DNA of 64,000 bases from Monarcha castaneiventris obscurior (GCA_026261815.1 JAMPIT010000566.1:30963001-31027000); one strand, 5' to 3'. Counted from the first letter of the stretch, positions 39,001-51,665 are shown. Notes: a model not told the origin generated them from the sequence alone. Translations and numbers: made by a program.

Positions 39001-39200
39001 TCACATAACCAAAACCCTGGTGTTTCTGGTTTGGAGTTTCTGGTTTGGGGTTTTATTTCCATTTCAATAGAAAACAGGTAATCCTCTCAGGGAAAAGTAA
39101 AATTGGAGCTTAAGTTTAGACGCTGAAGTCGAACAGCTACACTTCAAAGATATACAAGAAAACAGCCTGCATTTGCTCACTGCTCATGGGACTTCCTCTT
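33067..39200. other. Non-coding unique DNA, no gene seen
   Basis: Strongly AT-rich, with few ORFs above 60 codons. I see no repeat family. One exon-like segment on the minus strand (36698-36747) is listed in the findings. A roughly 14-base unit (tttctggtttgg) is tandemly doubled at 39021-39050. The phrase atagaatcatag near 38209 is too isolated to call CR1. Confidence 0.5.
36698..36747 (-). other. Exon-like segment, 50 bases, unverified
   Basis: On the minus strand the acceptor CTAGTTTACTTAG is followed by 50 bases and a perfect CAG/GTGAGT donor. One frame is open throughout (LGEVPLLGVFHTLLHF), and the other two have stops. No protein is recognised. Confidence 0.12.
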
Positions 39201-39303
39201 CCTTTCCCTTTCCCTTTCCCTTTCCCTTTCCCTTTCCCTTTCCCTTTCCCTTTCCCTTTCCCTTTCCCTTTCCCTTTCCCTTTCCCTTTCCCTTTCCCTT
39301 TCC
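39201..39303 (+). repeat. (CCCTTT)n hexanucleotide microsatellite, about 17 units
   Basis: The hexamer repeats without error for about 103 bases. The opposite strand is pure purine (GGGAAA), which generates a spurious minus-strand ORF of alternating Gly-Lys. It differs from the vertebrate telomere hexamer (TTAGGG), so I do not call it an interstitial telomere. The perfection of the array implies high mutability, hence length differences between individuals are likely. Confidence 0.98.
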
Positions 39304-40057
39304 TTCCATGGTTTGAATAAAAGGGGAGAAGAGCAGCTTTATCTGATTCCATCCCAAAACATTTTGAAGAAGTTGCTAAGAAAGGGACACAGAACTGTTT
39401 TGCTTTCTCTGCACCCAATCCTTTGGTAGGTTGGTTTTTTTCATCTGGAGTGAAATATTTGATGTCAGGGGCATCCTCTCTACCATCATCTTTGCCTTCC
39501 TCCTACTGCCCCATTTTTATTGCCCCAGCGCTATTACATGCTGCTGCCTTCTCTCAGGCTGCTGACAAGAGGAGAAGAGAACCAGAACCAGCCAGAAGAT
39601 AAGCTTTGATGTATGTTGGGAATATTTGTTCCCATTCAGTATCATGCTCACCTCCTCCTTACATGTCTGCTCAGGGTCCCTTTCCAAAGGTAGCTCTGAT
39701 ACCTTTGCATCCTAACCCTGAAATACTAACTCAGAAAAATCCAAAATTATCAAACAATCAAATTATTCTATGAGGCCAAGTTCTTTCAAGGAGAAGCCAA
39801 CATATGCAAGGCTGGAGGCAGGAGAACTCCATTCCTGTTCATGTCCTCCTGGGCACAACAAGCAGGGCTGTTCCTGAGAACAGCTCCTAATTTCAAGAAC
39901 TGGAAAAGATCAGATCCTAATAACAACCATGCTGTTAATCTATACAATGTTTAGTTTTCTTTCTTAACTGAATCAAAGCTGCTTTTGCATGGTGCAGGGT
40001 TTCATTGTAAAAGGTTCACGTTGTTCCTGAATTGTTTCTCCATGTGTTCTGTAACAG

Positions 40058-40099
40058 CATTGCTGCAACCACCGGAGATTGCCCTAGAGGAGGAGCAGG
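40058..40099 (+). other. Exon-like segment, 42 bases, unverified
   Basis: A long pyrimidine tract (attgtttctccatgtgttct) runs into AACAG at 40057; a donor-like CAGG/GTGAGC starts at 40100. After two leading bases one frame reads LLQPPEIALEEEQ and ends with one spare base, so the 42 bases form a phase-symmetric cassette. A second frame is open too; the third has a stop. Read through the donor, the first frame stays open to a TAG at 40144-40146, so this could also be a terminal exon. Peptide unrecognised. Confidence 0.2.
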
Positions 40100-40146
40100 G
40101 TGAGCTCAGCCAGCACACTGATCTCTCTTTGTTCTTTTTGTCTTAG

Positions 40147-40199
40147 ATATTCTGGGCTATAGAAATAACATTCAAGAACTTCAAAAAGCATGCCTGTAA
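40147..40199 (+). other. Possible terminal exon segment, unverified
   Basis: An almost ideal acceptor (branch-like cactgat, then tctctttgttctttttgtcttag) ends at 40146. After two bases the frame reads ILGYRNNIQELQKACL and stops at TAA 40197-40199. The spare G from 40058-40099 plus these two bases makes a complete codon, so the two segments are phase-compatible. The intron between would be only 47 bases, well below the usual vertebrate minimum, so they are more likely alternative acceptors or coincidence. Confidence 0.2.
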
Positions 40200-40744
40200 A
40201 ACCTGTTGCCAGACAAATTAAATCAGTCACTCCATGGCTGTTCTCTACAGGTGCATGAGGGCGCTGAAGTGAGAACCATGTTAATTTTCTTTGTATTTGT
40301 TTGAGGACTACTTTATATTCACTAGGGGATCCTTAATACTGTGTTCTTTCATTTTTCTGCATTTGAATATATATCTCAATATTGCCTTACGATTTTGTTC
40401 CTAATTCTGAAAGTGGGCTAATTGGTATGCTATTTGCCATTTTGGTTGCTATTTTCATTGTGAATCAGCAGCAGATATCTATATTTCCAGACTGAAAGTG
40501 AGTTACAATTCTTTCCATTACTGTAAAATATAGTTTTACCTTCTTTTCTTTTTTTTCCTCCCAGCAGCAGTAAGCTCTTTAAAACAGCTCTTCTTGTTCA
40601 CCATTAAAATAACACACAACATACTCTGGAGTTATTCATCACAGCCTATCATTGAAAGTATTATTTGGAAGGTGAGGCAGGTGGTTCTATGCTATGTAAA
40701 CATTCAGATTTTTCCCCCTATTATAAGTAAATACTCAGTTTCAG

Positions 40745-40821
40745 GAAAATGCTCCAAACTGCTAATATCTGGTGTGCCAGACTCAGAAAGGCTTTAACAG
40801 CCTCTGAGTTGAGCAAGCTGG
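40745..40821 (+). other. Exon-like segment, 77 bases, unverified
   Basis: A pyrimidine-rich run ends in TTTCAG at 40744, and a donor CTGG/GTAAGC starts at 40822. After one base the only fully open frame reads KMLQTANIWCARLRKAL and on through KL. Downstream the same frame stays open to about 40940. No family is recognised. Confidence 0.13.
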
Positions 40822-43800
40822 GTAAGCCGCAGGAAATATTCCTCTCTTCCTTACTCTTGTGTCAGAATCCTTTCCTAAGAGAGAGTGGCTTTCTGGCAGC
40901 CCAGCTTGTATGCCCATGCAGAGCTGTCCAGAGTGTTTGACCTTCCTTTCAGAAGTGTGCTTACAGGCAAATAAAACGCCCAGAATCTTTGCAGATCTGG
41001 GGACATTGATTCTCCTTCAGTGGTTGTCAGCTCTGCTGGGGTTGCTCCCTGGGGTTGCTCCCCTCTGGTGTTAGTGTGGGAAGCAGGGGTGACAGAGCTG
41101 CTCGCCAAAGGGCTAAAATACATTTTAGCTCAGTTAGGTCTATGAAAGGCACTGGGAAATTTGTTCCCTTCTTGCAACTTTGCCCCATCTTTCTTACTAT
41201 GTGTGCTAATTACTAATGTATGCTGCAGTAAATATTATTTACTCTTCTTCTCTCAAGGTGATTTGTAATTCATACAGGGTTGGGAACAGCTGGAAGGCAA
41301 AGCAGTGATCCTGAAATTTTCTGAGACTAAAGTCAACCATGTTTTTATGGTCATCTAATTTTCCTGGGAGTATTTTGTGTTACATTAAATGGTTGTTATG
41401 CACTGGTGAGCAAGCCTAATAAATGTAGCCACTTCCCTCTGATACATTATAGGAACAAATTTGAATGCTCATTAACATGTATATATTAACCCTGTGTGAA
41501 CACTGTGAAGAGTTGTGCAGGGTAAAAAATTATCACTGTGGCTTACCCCATTGTTTGGGTCTGGGTTCATTGCTTGGCAGGAGATCAGCCTGAATGGAAA
41601 TAAATAAATAAATAACTTCTTCCTAATAAGGGAAACTCTATTAATATAAAACTGATTTTAAAGCCCATACCCATGGGAAGTTCCTCTCCTGTCAGTATTA
41701 CCATTGAGAAGATAATAAGAGAAATAACTGCACAAATCAGTATAGTAGTGAGAGGAGAGGTAGGGAGGGCTCTCTGTGCCAGGGGCAAACTGAACCAAGT
41801 AGAAGTGTCACCTTGCTTTATTTCAAAGGAGGCTGGGGTCCTTGGGAACAGCAACCTGCTTAGGTCCTTTACAAGGCCATCACTTAAGTTTGCTTCTTTA
41901 ATATAACCCTGTTTTTCCATAGCCACATACAGATGATTTATTGTTGCCATAAGCTGAGGTACAGTCTCTTCCAGGCAAAGGAATATTTTTCTTCTAGGAA
42001 AATTCAGCAGGTAAGAGGTTTTTAATCATAATATGCAAAATAAGTCAAAAGGAGTAATTTTAAAAAGCAGCTTTTGATCCAGTATAGCTTTTTCCCAGGA
42101 GCTTGTATGAGATAACTAGTTGCATTAATTGGTACTCAGTGTAGGAAGAGATGCTAAATACTTCTGCCTGTCAATTCACCCAGATGTACAGAATAATCCA
42201 AAAAAAGTGCATTCAGTAACTGACAGGAATGAATTCTGAAAGAGCTGACAATCATGAATAATGCAGCAAGGTAAAAAAAAAAAAAAATTGTGGTTGAGAG
42301 GTAGTTCAGAGGCTCCTCTACTAACATTCTTTGAATGTATTGTGCATAAATGGAACTTTGCCTATGAGTTTCCCTAAATTAGACAGCAAATTATGAAGGT
42401 AAGCTTAAAAAAGAATGGTATCCCATCTGAAATGTTTAAAATATAAAAACCTGGGGCCTGGGAAGGAAGCTCTACTAAAATGACATGTTTGTAATTGTAA
42501 AACAAATATTATCTCTTTTCTGTCTGTATGTATGAGACAGATTTCCACTGATTGGGATATACACATAGAAAAAGAGATGCTCCTGCACAGACTACTTTGT
42601 TTGGTGAACAACCAACTGAGGTCCAGTAGAAAGGGTCCCAGGGGATCAGTGGATGCTCGTGAGGGAGTATTTTCATATTCCCTATCTTAGGCATGTAATT
42701 TGAATACGTAGGTGATGTCAGTATTCCCTGAAGCTTAAATCAATACATTATTCTCTCTTGTTTGACTGTAGTTTTGGTAGAGTTACTATTTCTGTCTGCC
42801 TACGTTTCCTTTTCACCTTTGTCAGCTGAAGGTAAGACTGCAAGTCTGGAGGTACTGAGTGTTGCCAAATGTTCCCCAACAATGGCCACAAGCAAAAAGT
42901 AAGAGTAGAAAATAGGAGTATTTCAAGGAAATTGTGCTACTTTCCCAGGGTGGTTTCTTAGCCTCCAACAATTTACAGCTCCAACACTGAGCTCAGAGGT
43001 GGTGACTCTGTTTCAGATGCACTCAGTGGGTGTCTCTTCCATAATTCTACCCATCCGTACCAGGAATCACTGCCACCCACTATCGAAATGACCTCCACAG
43101 TTTATTGTGAAAACTGCCCTTTCACTCCTATACTTTTGACCTGTTTCATGAGTTTGGTGGGGTTTGTTTTGTTTGGTTGTTCCCCAGTCCATGCAGAGAT
43201 TTAAGTGGTTACTCAGCTTCCTTAAGAACTGTCAATGCCTGAAGATGGCCCAGAGCCAGCTGAAAGCCTACTGAGTGCTGCTGGGGTGCTTTCTGTCTTG
43301 TTCAGGAGTTTGTGAGGCAGGACCTCCTTCACAAATCCATGCTAACTCTTTTGTGATGCCCCAAAATGATCCATGTGTCTCACATTCTTTTCTTTATTAT
43401 AAGTAGGTACGCAATTTCACCAGAAAAGCATTTTAGGTTTTGGGGTTTTATTTCCTCTGGGTGCCTTGACCTCCTACAGAATAGTTTTGTTTTTGTTTTT
43501 TTTTTTTTTTAAATAAGAGATATCTTTGCCATCCTCCAGTCCAGACAGTCATCAAGGATACACTTTGGACTACAACAAAATGCAGTAGCCATTTCCCATA
43601 ATGTAGTCTTCACTGTACGGGAAAAGAAGTGCCAGAATGCCATGTCCTGCCCACTGTAGGGAAAAGATGAATATGTAGATCAACTTTTAACAAAGAAAGG
43701 TGAGCATACAAAAAAGTGAACCAAGCACAGTAGCATGTACCAAGGCTCTGTGATACGGCAGCATTCATCAAGAGCAGCCCTCAGGAATGACCTGAGGTTT

Positions 43801-45225
43801 GGTTTTTACACAGACAGACTGTGTTTAGAGTTCTTGCACTGTTTTCAGAGCTATGTCTACCCTGCCAAATAAAAGATGATAAGGTTTCAGACCAAGCCCA
43901 AGTGACAGAGACAGGGTTTACATGGATGCTGTGAAGCAGCAGCCTCTTGCAGATCATGGCTGTCTTGTAGGCAGCTGTTTGGAGAAATCCATACCGGAAC
44001 CAAGGGCTTAGAGAACAATTAAGCTGTGTGGACAATCAATAATCGAGCTTGGCCTTGTTTTATTTAGGGGTATAGAGGCACTCAGTGTGATCCTTCTAAT
44101 AAACAGGGACAGCTTGTAAAAGGATAAGAGAAACAGAGTGATTTCTGAGTAAATAATCTGATCTGGGGAATGATGTAAACGACTAGCAGAGGCGCTTTCA
44201 TGCAGCGTGAAATCATTAATGTTATGTAAGAGCTGAAAGCATTCATGTAAGGCTGGTGCACTTGTATCAGGACATGGATCGTGCTCTTACTCACGCTGAG
44301 CATCCTTTTATTCCTGGATCCGGGGTCACTTGGGAAGATCCATCTACATAAGTTTTATTTAGACTGTAATATTTTAATGTTAACTGAGCTGAAAAGGCTC
44401 TCCTGATGAGCTCTTTAATGAAGAAACCAGACAAATCTGAATTTTGGAAGAAATTACTGCACATGTCTTTTTGTACCAATTCAGTGTCATGAAGTTGCAT
44501 CTGAAATATGACCCAAGTAAAAATGAAATCAAAATGAGTGAGAGCGTTTCTGCTTAGTCCACTGGTGTAAAAAGCTGTTGGTTTTGGTGGCTGAGAGCTC
44601 TAAGTACAAGCAGTGCTAAGGAGGCAGGTGGTGTGAGTGCCTTTCAGGCTAGCATTTCAGATGCTGAAATAAGCTGTATTTAACACTGACTGCTTTTCAG
44701 GCTGAGATTTCTTTCCACAGTTGTTTTTTCTTGAAGGTTAATTAACAAAGATATTTTCATAATAAAGTTCCTATTTCCTGATACAAAAGCTTCACTCTTC
44801 TTGGTGTAAATGGTAAGCTTAAGTAAATTAATACAAGCAAATTTTCCCATGAAGTATAGTTTTTAAAAGCATAGTAGACATGCCTTGTTAACTAATTGAA
44901 GAATTTCAGCTATATAAAAGCGCATGATTGACACATAGTGTGCAGGCAAGAGAAATACAATCCTGAGAAGCTTTCAGCAGTGTGGCACCGAAAGCTGCAC
45001 TGTGCAAAGTTCAGTAAAAGAATTAATGGGCTTCATTAGAAGAATCGAGAGCACACTGATCCATCACTGATGAAAACCTACCTCAAGGCTAGCTAGAAAA
45101 ATGGTGGTTATTTTGTTTCTTCCTAGTACAGAAACATTTTGTCTTTTAGGCCTCAGTGTGCAGTCTACATAACATAAGAGTAAGAAGGCATTAGCTTGAA
45201 AAAGCTGTGGACATGATAAGACTCA

Positions 45226-45290
45226 CAGAATCATAGACTCAGAACAGTTGGGTTGAAAGGGACCTTTAAGAGTCATAAATCACACTGGGA
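45226..45290 (-). mobile_element. CR1 LINE 3' tail fragment
   Basis: The plus-strand run cagaatcatagactcagaac, then ttgggttgaaagggacct and ttaagagtcat, matches the reversed CR1 tail with one decayed octamer. Only the terminal 60 bases or so are recognisable. Confidence 0.75.
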
Positions 45291-45590
45291 TCTTTCCCTC
45301 CATTACAACCACCCTAAAAGACTTTTTCCCCATGTCGCTGTGCACAGTGGCACTCTCTCCCAGCAGGACACAGCTCACAGCCCTGGAGCAGAGGATCTGG
45401 GCAGGGAACTGAGCTAGGGAAAGGTGCTGCTTGTCTGATTAGAAATCAACACCTTTATGATAATGGTAGTCAATATTATTATTTGTGGGCAATTTTCATT
45501 CCCTCAGCGTCTCAGCAACTGTCCATGGTTTGACTCTTTCTTATGTACTTCAATCTTTTTTTTGGGAACACCTAATTGGGGACCCCTAAG

Positions 45591-45640
45591 CAATAGAATG
45601 TTTTAGGTTGGAAAAGACCTGTAAGATCATTGAGTTGAAT
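45591..45640 (-). mobile_element. CR1 LINE 3' tail fragment
   Basis: The run agaatgttttaggttgg, aaaagacctgtaagatcatt, gagttgaatcaagcc follows the reversed CR1 3' end. It has the same orientation as the fragment 300 bases upstream but repeats the same part of the element, so the two are separate insertions or a duplication and not one split copy. Confidence 0.7.
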
Positions 45641-48600
45641 CAAGCCTGAGAGTGTCAGGGATGTTTTTTTTTTACTATAGACCTATAGTCTTGTCTGAAT
45701 ACACCTGAGTGAAAACTGTGTAAACCAAAAGGAACACAGCTGGATAGGATACATAGAGCAGTGTTTATCTCAATGTAATTTTCAATCAATGGAGCTACAT
45801 TTTCATTTCAGGGAGACAGAGAAGCTGTTATTTTGAATAACTGCAAATTTAGGCAAATGGAAATTGCAAATTCTCTTCCACAGATTCAGACACCTTCAAG
45901 AGACAGGCTAAGATTGGTTTCATGAATACCATTCCCTTTTAAATCAGTCGCAGTAGTTAGCTGCAAAGTACCTCTTGGGTACTTTGATTTCATTTGTTTT
46001 GGAACACAAATCAGGTATATTTAGCTGATTCTCTAAAATTCAGCTGTATTATCTTCTTTTATTAGCCTCTCTAAAATGCATTTTTGCTGTATATTTTAAA
46101 GCAGATTAATATCCCCTAATATAAATCACAATAGTCTCTTTAGTTATGGTGCATCTTAAGGTTTACAGAGTTCAAATTATTTAAATGTTGTTTTATGTTG
46201 CCTAATTTATTCTTAGAGCTGTTGAGAAAAACTGTCATTAAGATTATTTTACTGCTTGATGCATCAGATATAGATCTTTCTGAAGAGCTGTTTCTTTCTC
46301 AATTCTTGTCCAATATCTCAACCAGTCCTTATCTTTTTCTTAAATGTTTGAGAACAACAGTAGACATATGTAAAATACTAAAAAAAATTCAGTTGCTATA
46401 AAAATTTATTTGATGATAACCACCCGCAGATGCATTTTCTGTATGCCACTGATAAACTGGAAATGCTAGCAAGCCCTTTTCTGCCTTCTAAGAACCTGAA
46501 CATGAGCTATCATGAGAGCATACCTGGAATTCTTAGATTTCTTTCCTCCATGCTGTCATTCTGTTACAGACCTTTATCTACTATTTTTTTTCTCACTTGA
46601 TGTGACTTACATGAGACATTCTCACTTCCAGAAAAGACTATTAAGGTGACCCTGCAGAAGTTACCCTCTTTTGTAAAATGCAGTTGGGGCTGATCTGTGA
46701 AACTCTCAGCAGAGGTCTCCTCTCTCCCACATGTGCCCTGTTTGCTCTGAATCACAGCTTCCACTCAGAATGTGCTACAGAGGCTTGGCACAGAGAACCG
46801 CAAAGAGACCCGTGAGCCGGTGTTGCCTGGGGCAAAATGAGGACGTGCATGTTTTCCTTTGGATGGAGATTTTAAAGCCATTGCAAGTGGCTTACGTATA
46901 ATTCCTTGGATTTATTTAAAAAGTTGGTTTTAATAGGTGGGTGGGGTTACAGCAAGAATGAGGAATCTAGTCACAGTTTAGCCACTGATCTACTGGATGA
47001 TCTCTTAATAGTCACATGCCAGGACTTTCAGAAAGGGCCTGGAATTTGGGTGTCCCAGTTTAGAGACCCATTTCCGATTTTTATTTGATTTACTTCTGAT
47101 TTATTTAGGAGGAACATTTAAAAATGCTGCCTGGTTATTTTAGGTGGAAACATAAAATAATTAATTTGAAACAATCTGACCACATCTTAGCCCAGGGTTT
47201 TGGTGTAGGAAAGTGTTTTTACAAATTCCCTTTCTGTTGTTTTCTTATCCATATTATGGACCCAACAATATTAATCATATAAAGATTTTGCATCTCTATT
47301 AAGGATATTTAGCTCTGCTTCATCTGAAATCACTATAAAGTTGTGAAAGCTAGAAATCGGGTGTTCCTATCTTTTGAGCCTACAGTCAAAAATTTGCATT
47401 TTGAACCCGTGCATGTTTCAAACTGGTTCACAGCGTGCTGAGAGTGGAGGCAGATATGAGAGTTGTCTTAAGGACAGCTTCTCTGTGTGCCAACTGGGTG
47501 CTCTTCCAAAGAGATTGCTCATGACCACCCATTTGACTACACTTTGCTGGCAGGAGAAGGGAAAGGAAGAACATCACAAACCCTTCATCTCACGTGTTGA
47601 CCAGTGCTGAGCATTCACGAACATGATCATGAAGGAGAGAAAGATGGATATAATCATTACACCCGTGTCTCTTTGGCAGCCTCACATTCCTGCCGTCTTT
47701 CCAAGGGAAACGATCCACTTCAGACTGAGCTAGCACAGCCTGGGCGGGGCAGTGTAGCAGTAACTCCTGAGGGCATATCAGCCTCACCGGGCCATGAGCC
47801 TCAGAAATGGAAAACCATTACTGTGGATGGACCTCCATGGAGGACCAGCACTGATCTCCCGGGTGCATCCTGGTCTTTGTTTTAAAGACACTTAGTAGAA
47901 AGTTCAATCAAACAGGCAGGGACTCTCTTTTTATTTTAAACTGCAACAGGGAAAAGGAGAAAATTCCTCCAAGACCTTCATGTAGGATAATTTCTTGTAG
48001 CCAGCTCACCTACACATTATACGTATATATATTCCTTGTGAATAATTGCAGTCTAAAGAGGGGGGGCTTCAGAATTCCATGATGGGTGGGTTAATTCCCA
48101 AATACAGAGGCACCTGAGGGCAAAAGCAGGGAGCCCAAGTGACCTGACAGATATGTAGCTCTCCATGATAGGCTTTTACATTTCCTTGTACTGTCACCTA
48201 CTACTCACTGTCAGAGATGCTCGTGATCAGAGCAACACTCTGCCTGCAAACCAGCTCTGTTGACCAGATGAGCAAATCTGCCCTGGCTCTGAGACCTTCC
48301 AGCAGTGCCTTCTGTAGGACTGATGTTGTTTAATTCAGATTCCAATTTAATGCAATTTGTGTTTGAATGTGTATGCGTGAGGATATAAAATCAGACACAA
48401 ATTACTGAGTTCACTTGTTCTCCACCATAGAAGAAGGTACTTGAATAGGTGTGAGGAAAAAAGGAGCTATATTTATAGTACAGCATTGCAACAGGATATA
48501 AAGTAATTAATTAGAACAACTGAGAGACCTTAAAATTTTTGTGGGTTTTTTTTGAAATGTGACAAGCAGAAATCAGAAAGGAGCTGATGTGAGTTAATTG

Positions 48601-49834
48601 AATTAAAATGAATTTTACAAAAAGCAGTAACAACCTACTTAAGTGTTACCATAACTCTTGATATTTAAATATATGATCCTTCTCAGACAGCTTTGATCAG
48701 CCTTTAAGCAAAACCAAACTTTGTTTTAATCAAAATTATAATGTTGACTGCTTATTTCACAGTAAGTTTGCTTGTGGGGTATCAGCAGTAACTTTGTATG
48801 TAATGTAAAAAAAATATAGATTAAATGCTATCTTAGAAGGATGATTATTATTTTAGAATTAGTTATGATTTTTTTTTATGAGGCAACTAAGTTAATTCTT
48901 GCAACACTGCATGCTACATAGGGTTTCACATGTTACACAGGGGTACAGACTCAGAACAGCACATAACAAAGAGTTGTACCAAGGGAGCTCTAACACAAGG
49001 GCAAGGGTAAAATAGCCACCAGTAGGGAATGATGGCCATTTTCTTATTTTCCCCACCAGCAGGGAATGGTGTTCCCTACTCTAGGAGACAGAGCATGCTG
49101 GCTTCCTGCATCTTTTGACAAGTCAGCATCTACAAATTGTCTACTGGTCAGACCAGTAAGGATTATACATATATTTTAAGAAAAAATCCAGCTGAACACT
49201 GTCTTTATTTTTTTCTTCCCTTGCAGCATCAAGGTGTTTATTCAAATGTTGATTAAATTGTCTGTTGTCTAAATAAGAGCAAGTTAAGGATGCCCACTAA
49301 GGGCGTCACCCCTCTTCCAAGTAGGAAGCAGTGTGCTGTTCACTGCATGCTCTTAAATCCATGCCATTACTTTATGGCTTCATTGAGATGTGGAATTCCA
49401 CCAGAACCAGCTCTTAATGCCTGCTTTGCAAAGGAGGAGCCTGGACTTTGGTGCCATTTCCCATCATGAATCTGTTGTTTCTTCCTCAGAAAGTCTTAAG
49501 TCACTGCAATGCATTCCCTGTGTTCCAGTAAACTCCTTTAGTTTGTTATCTCTCAAAACTTGTCATGGCTAATGATGTAGTAGATGCTGTGGAAAATGGA
49601 TTTCAGTCCTTGGAAGACTATTAAGCTATTAAATCCAGTGGTGTGGTTCTCCTTTCCATTCCATGCTGAATCTATATTAGAAATATAGAAATCTATTGTA
49701 GATGGGTAAGCATGAAAAAAGCTTGTCCCTAGATTTTTATCAGAATTTAAAAATAAATTCACCTTTTAAAAAAAATTTGTGGAACAATTTCTGTTTTGAG
49801 GTAAAGGGGCAGGGAAAAGGGTGAGCCATGAATT

Positions 49835-49870
<36 letters not shown>

Positions 49871-51430
49871 AACACAAATAATTTAGTCCCAAACAGATTA
49901 TTAGATCACATTACTCTCTAAGCAACCAAAGGGGTGAAGGAGTAAATTCTAGGACACCATTTTTAGAACAGTTGTTTTTTCCCAATACCCTTCTAGGGAT
50001 GAGTGAGAGGGCAAGGAGGTGTGTGTTGGCTGGATTTGGAGGAATTCATTGCAATGAAGCTAAGTAACACGTCAGGTTAAGTACAGTGAAATGACATAAC
50101 ACTCTCCCTTTCTCTTAATAAACAATTATTAATAACTGAAAAGTTAATTGAAATGCTCTTGCCATGTAATAGGAGCTAAGATGGTTCAAGCTATTTGTCA
50201 TAAGGAGCAACATTTCCCATTATTTTTTTACTAGTTTACATGCAGTTTACATATTTCTGTGATTTCAGGTAGTTAAAGTCAAACACATAAAAGGAATTCC
50301 TTTACTGAGCAAAGATTTAAATACTTTTTAAAAGCACCCTAAGATGGCTATTTCAGGTTTTGTTAAATTTAACACATCTCCACCCCATACCCCATTAAAT
50401 CACTGTTAGATCTTCTATTTATTCTTACAGATTAAAAAGTTATGCTAAGTTAAATTGAAGATGCAGTTGTGCTGCACTTGTTAAAATCTGATGGACTACA
50501 ATGTAAACAGACTTAACAAAATGACTGCTTTAGGCTTCTTCATATTTTTTTAAAGTCTTTTACAAGAAACCACAATTGGCTGAGATGATTGCATTTTTTA
50601 GCAGTCTGTAGAAAACTAAAGTGATGTTTCAGAAGTGCTGACTGAAAATAATACAGGGTTTTTCTTGTCTACTAATTTGTATCCTTGGCTTTCGTAGTTC
50701 TTCTCCTTATAATTTGCACAGCATGGTGTGTTTTGAGGCAATTACAACACTAATTCTAGAACAGCTTTCTCTCCTTGACTGGACATAATGCTGGAAAAAG
50801 GGAAACAGATTTTTCCCTTAACCTGAAGAAAATTAAGGTCCCTTTTTTAAGAAAGAAATTAAATATACACAACATATGTTTGTGACTGAGAAAGAGTGAC
50901 ATAGCTCAGACCCCTGCAATATTTAGGTATTTGCATGTATTCAGATTTTAATAGGCAAATATTTGTGTGTTACCTTAGTAAAGGAGAAGACATTCCCCTG
51001 GATTATCAGCATAGTCTCAACAATGTAAGTCACAGCAGAGCAGTAAAACACATGCATGAAACACCTTTAGAGAAAACAGCATTTTTATTCTCATCCATGA
51101 CAACTCTACTTTTTTTTTTTTTTTAGTTTTATCTTTTTAAATTACTGCTGTATTTCCAGCAAGCCCATGAAAAGAGTTAATAGAAATTATCCAATGAAAC
51201 CAAGCTTAACCCTACCTTCCCCCTGAAAATCCAGAGCAAATCCAAACTAATTATACCAAGAATCAAACCAAAACAATAATTTGTTCTTTTGCTGATGGAC
51301 AGTGGAAAATTAAGATCGTAGTTGGGTACAACATGGACCCTTTGGACAGCAGAGGGTCATTTATCTGTCATTTTATAACTGCCAGGCAGGCCCTTTTAAC
51401 ACCCTTTTTGATCAACACGTTAATATTCAT
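45641..51430. other. Non-coding unique DNA, no gene seen
   Basis: AT-rich. A (TG) microsatellite is listed separately, and a T15 run is at 51110-51124. The 60 to 90 codon ORFs at 46195, 46564, 47374 and 47604 show no motif. Confidence 0.5.
49837..49867. repeat. (TG)15 microsatellite
   Basis: Perfect TG dinucleotide run of about 31 bases, able to adopt Z-DNA and likely to vary in length. Confidence 0.95.
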
Positions 51431-51665
51431 TGCAGCCTTTCAGTATTTCTAGGGAGACTACAAGAAAGGTAGGGACAGACCCTTTAGTGTGGCCTGTTGC
51501 AACAGGACAAGGGGTAATGATTTTAAACTAAAAGATGTTCAATTTAGATTAGAGATAAGGGAGAAAAGGAGCGTGGTGAAACACTGGAATAGGTTGCCCA
51601 CGGGGGCAGTAAATGCCCCATTCCTGGAAGTGCTGAATGTTGAGGGAACATCAGACTCCAAGGTG
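51431..51665 (+). mobile_element. CR1 LINE 3' region, missing its tail
   Basis: Plus-sense CR1 landmarks appear in order: tgcagcctttcagtatttct, gactacaagaaaggtaggga, gcaacaggacaaggggtaat, gattttaaactaaaag, gtggtgaaacactggaatagg, ttgcccacgggggcag and atgccccattcctggaagtg. Similarity then ends abruptly, without the final 100 bases and octamers, so the 3' tail has been lost or replaced. An 80-codon ORF here is only the read-through of this untranslated region. Confidence 0.85.

Larger units (their letters stand above)
39304..45225. other. Unique non-coding DNA with exon-like segments near 40 kb
   Basis: Besides the segments at 40058-40199 and 40745-40821 I see no gene. A 13-base unit (tggggttgctccc) is tandemly doubled at 41037-41062, an (AAAT)4 run lies at 41598-41615, an A15 run at 42273-42287 and a T15 run at 43496-43510. 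The stretch 44040-44560 is repeat-free and reads as ordinary unique sequence. Confidence 0.5.

Noticed and set aside
39201..39303. Interstitial telomere repeat
   Set aside because: The unit is CCCTTT, not CCCTAA.
39137..39418. 93-codon minus-strand ORF rich in Gly-Lys repeats
   Set aside because: It is the translation of the GGGAAA microsatellite, not a protein.
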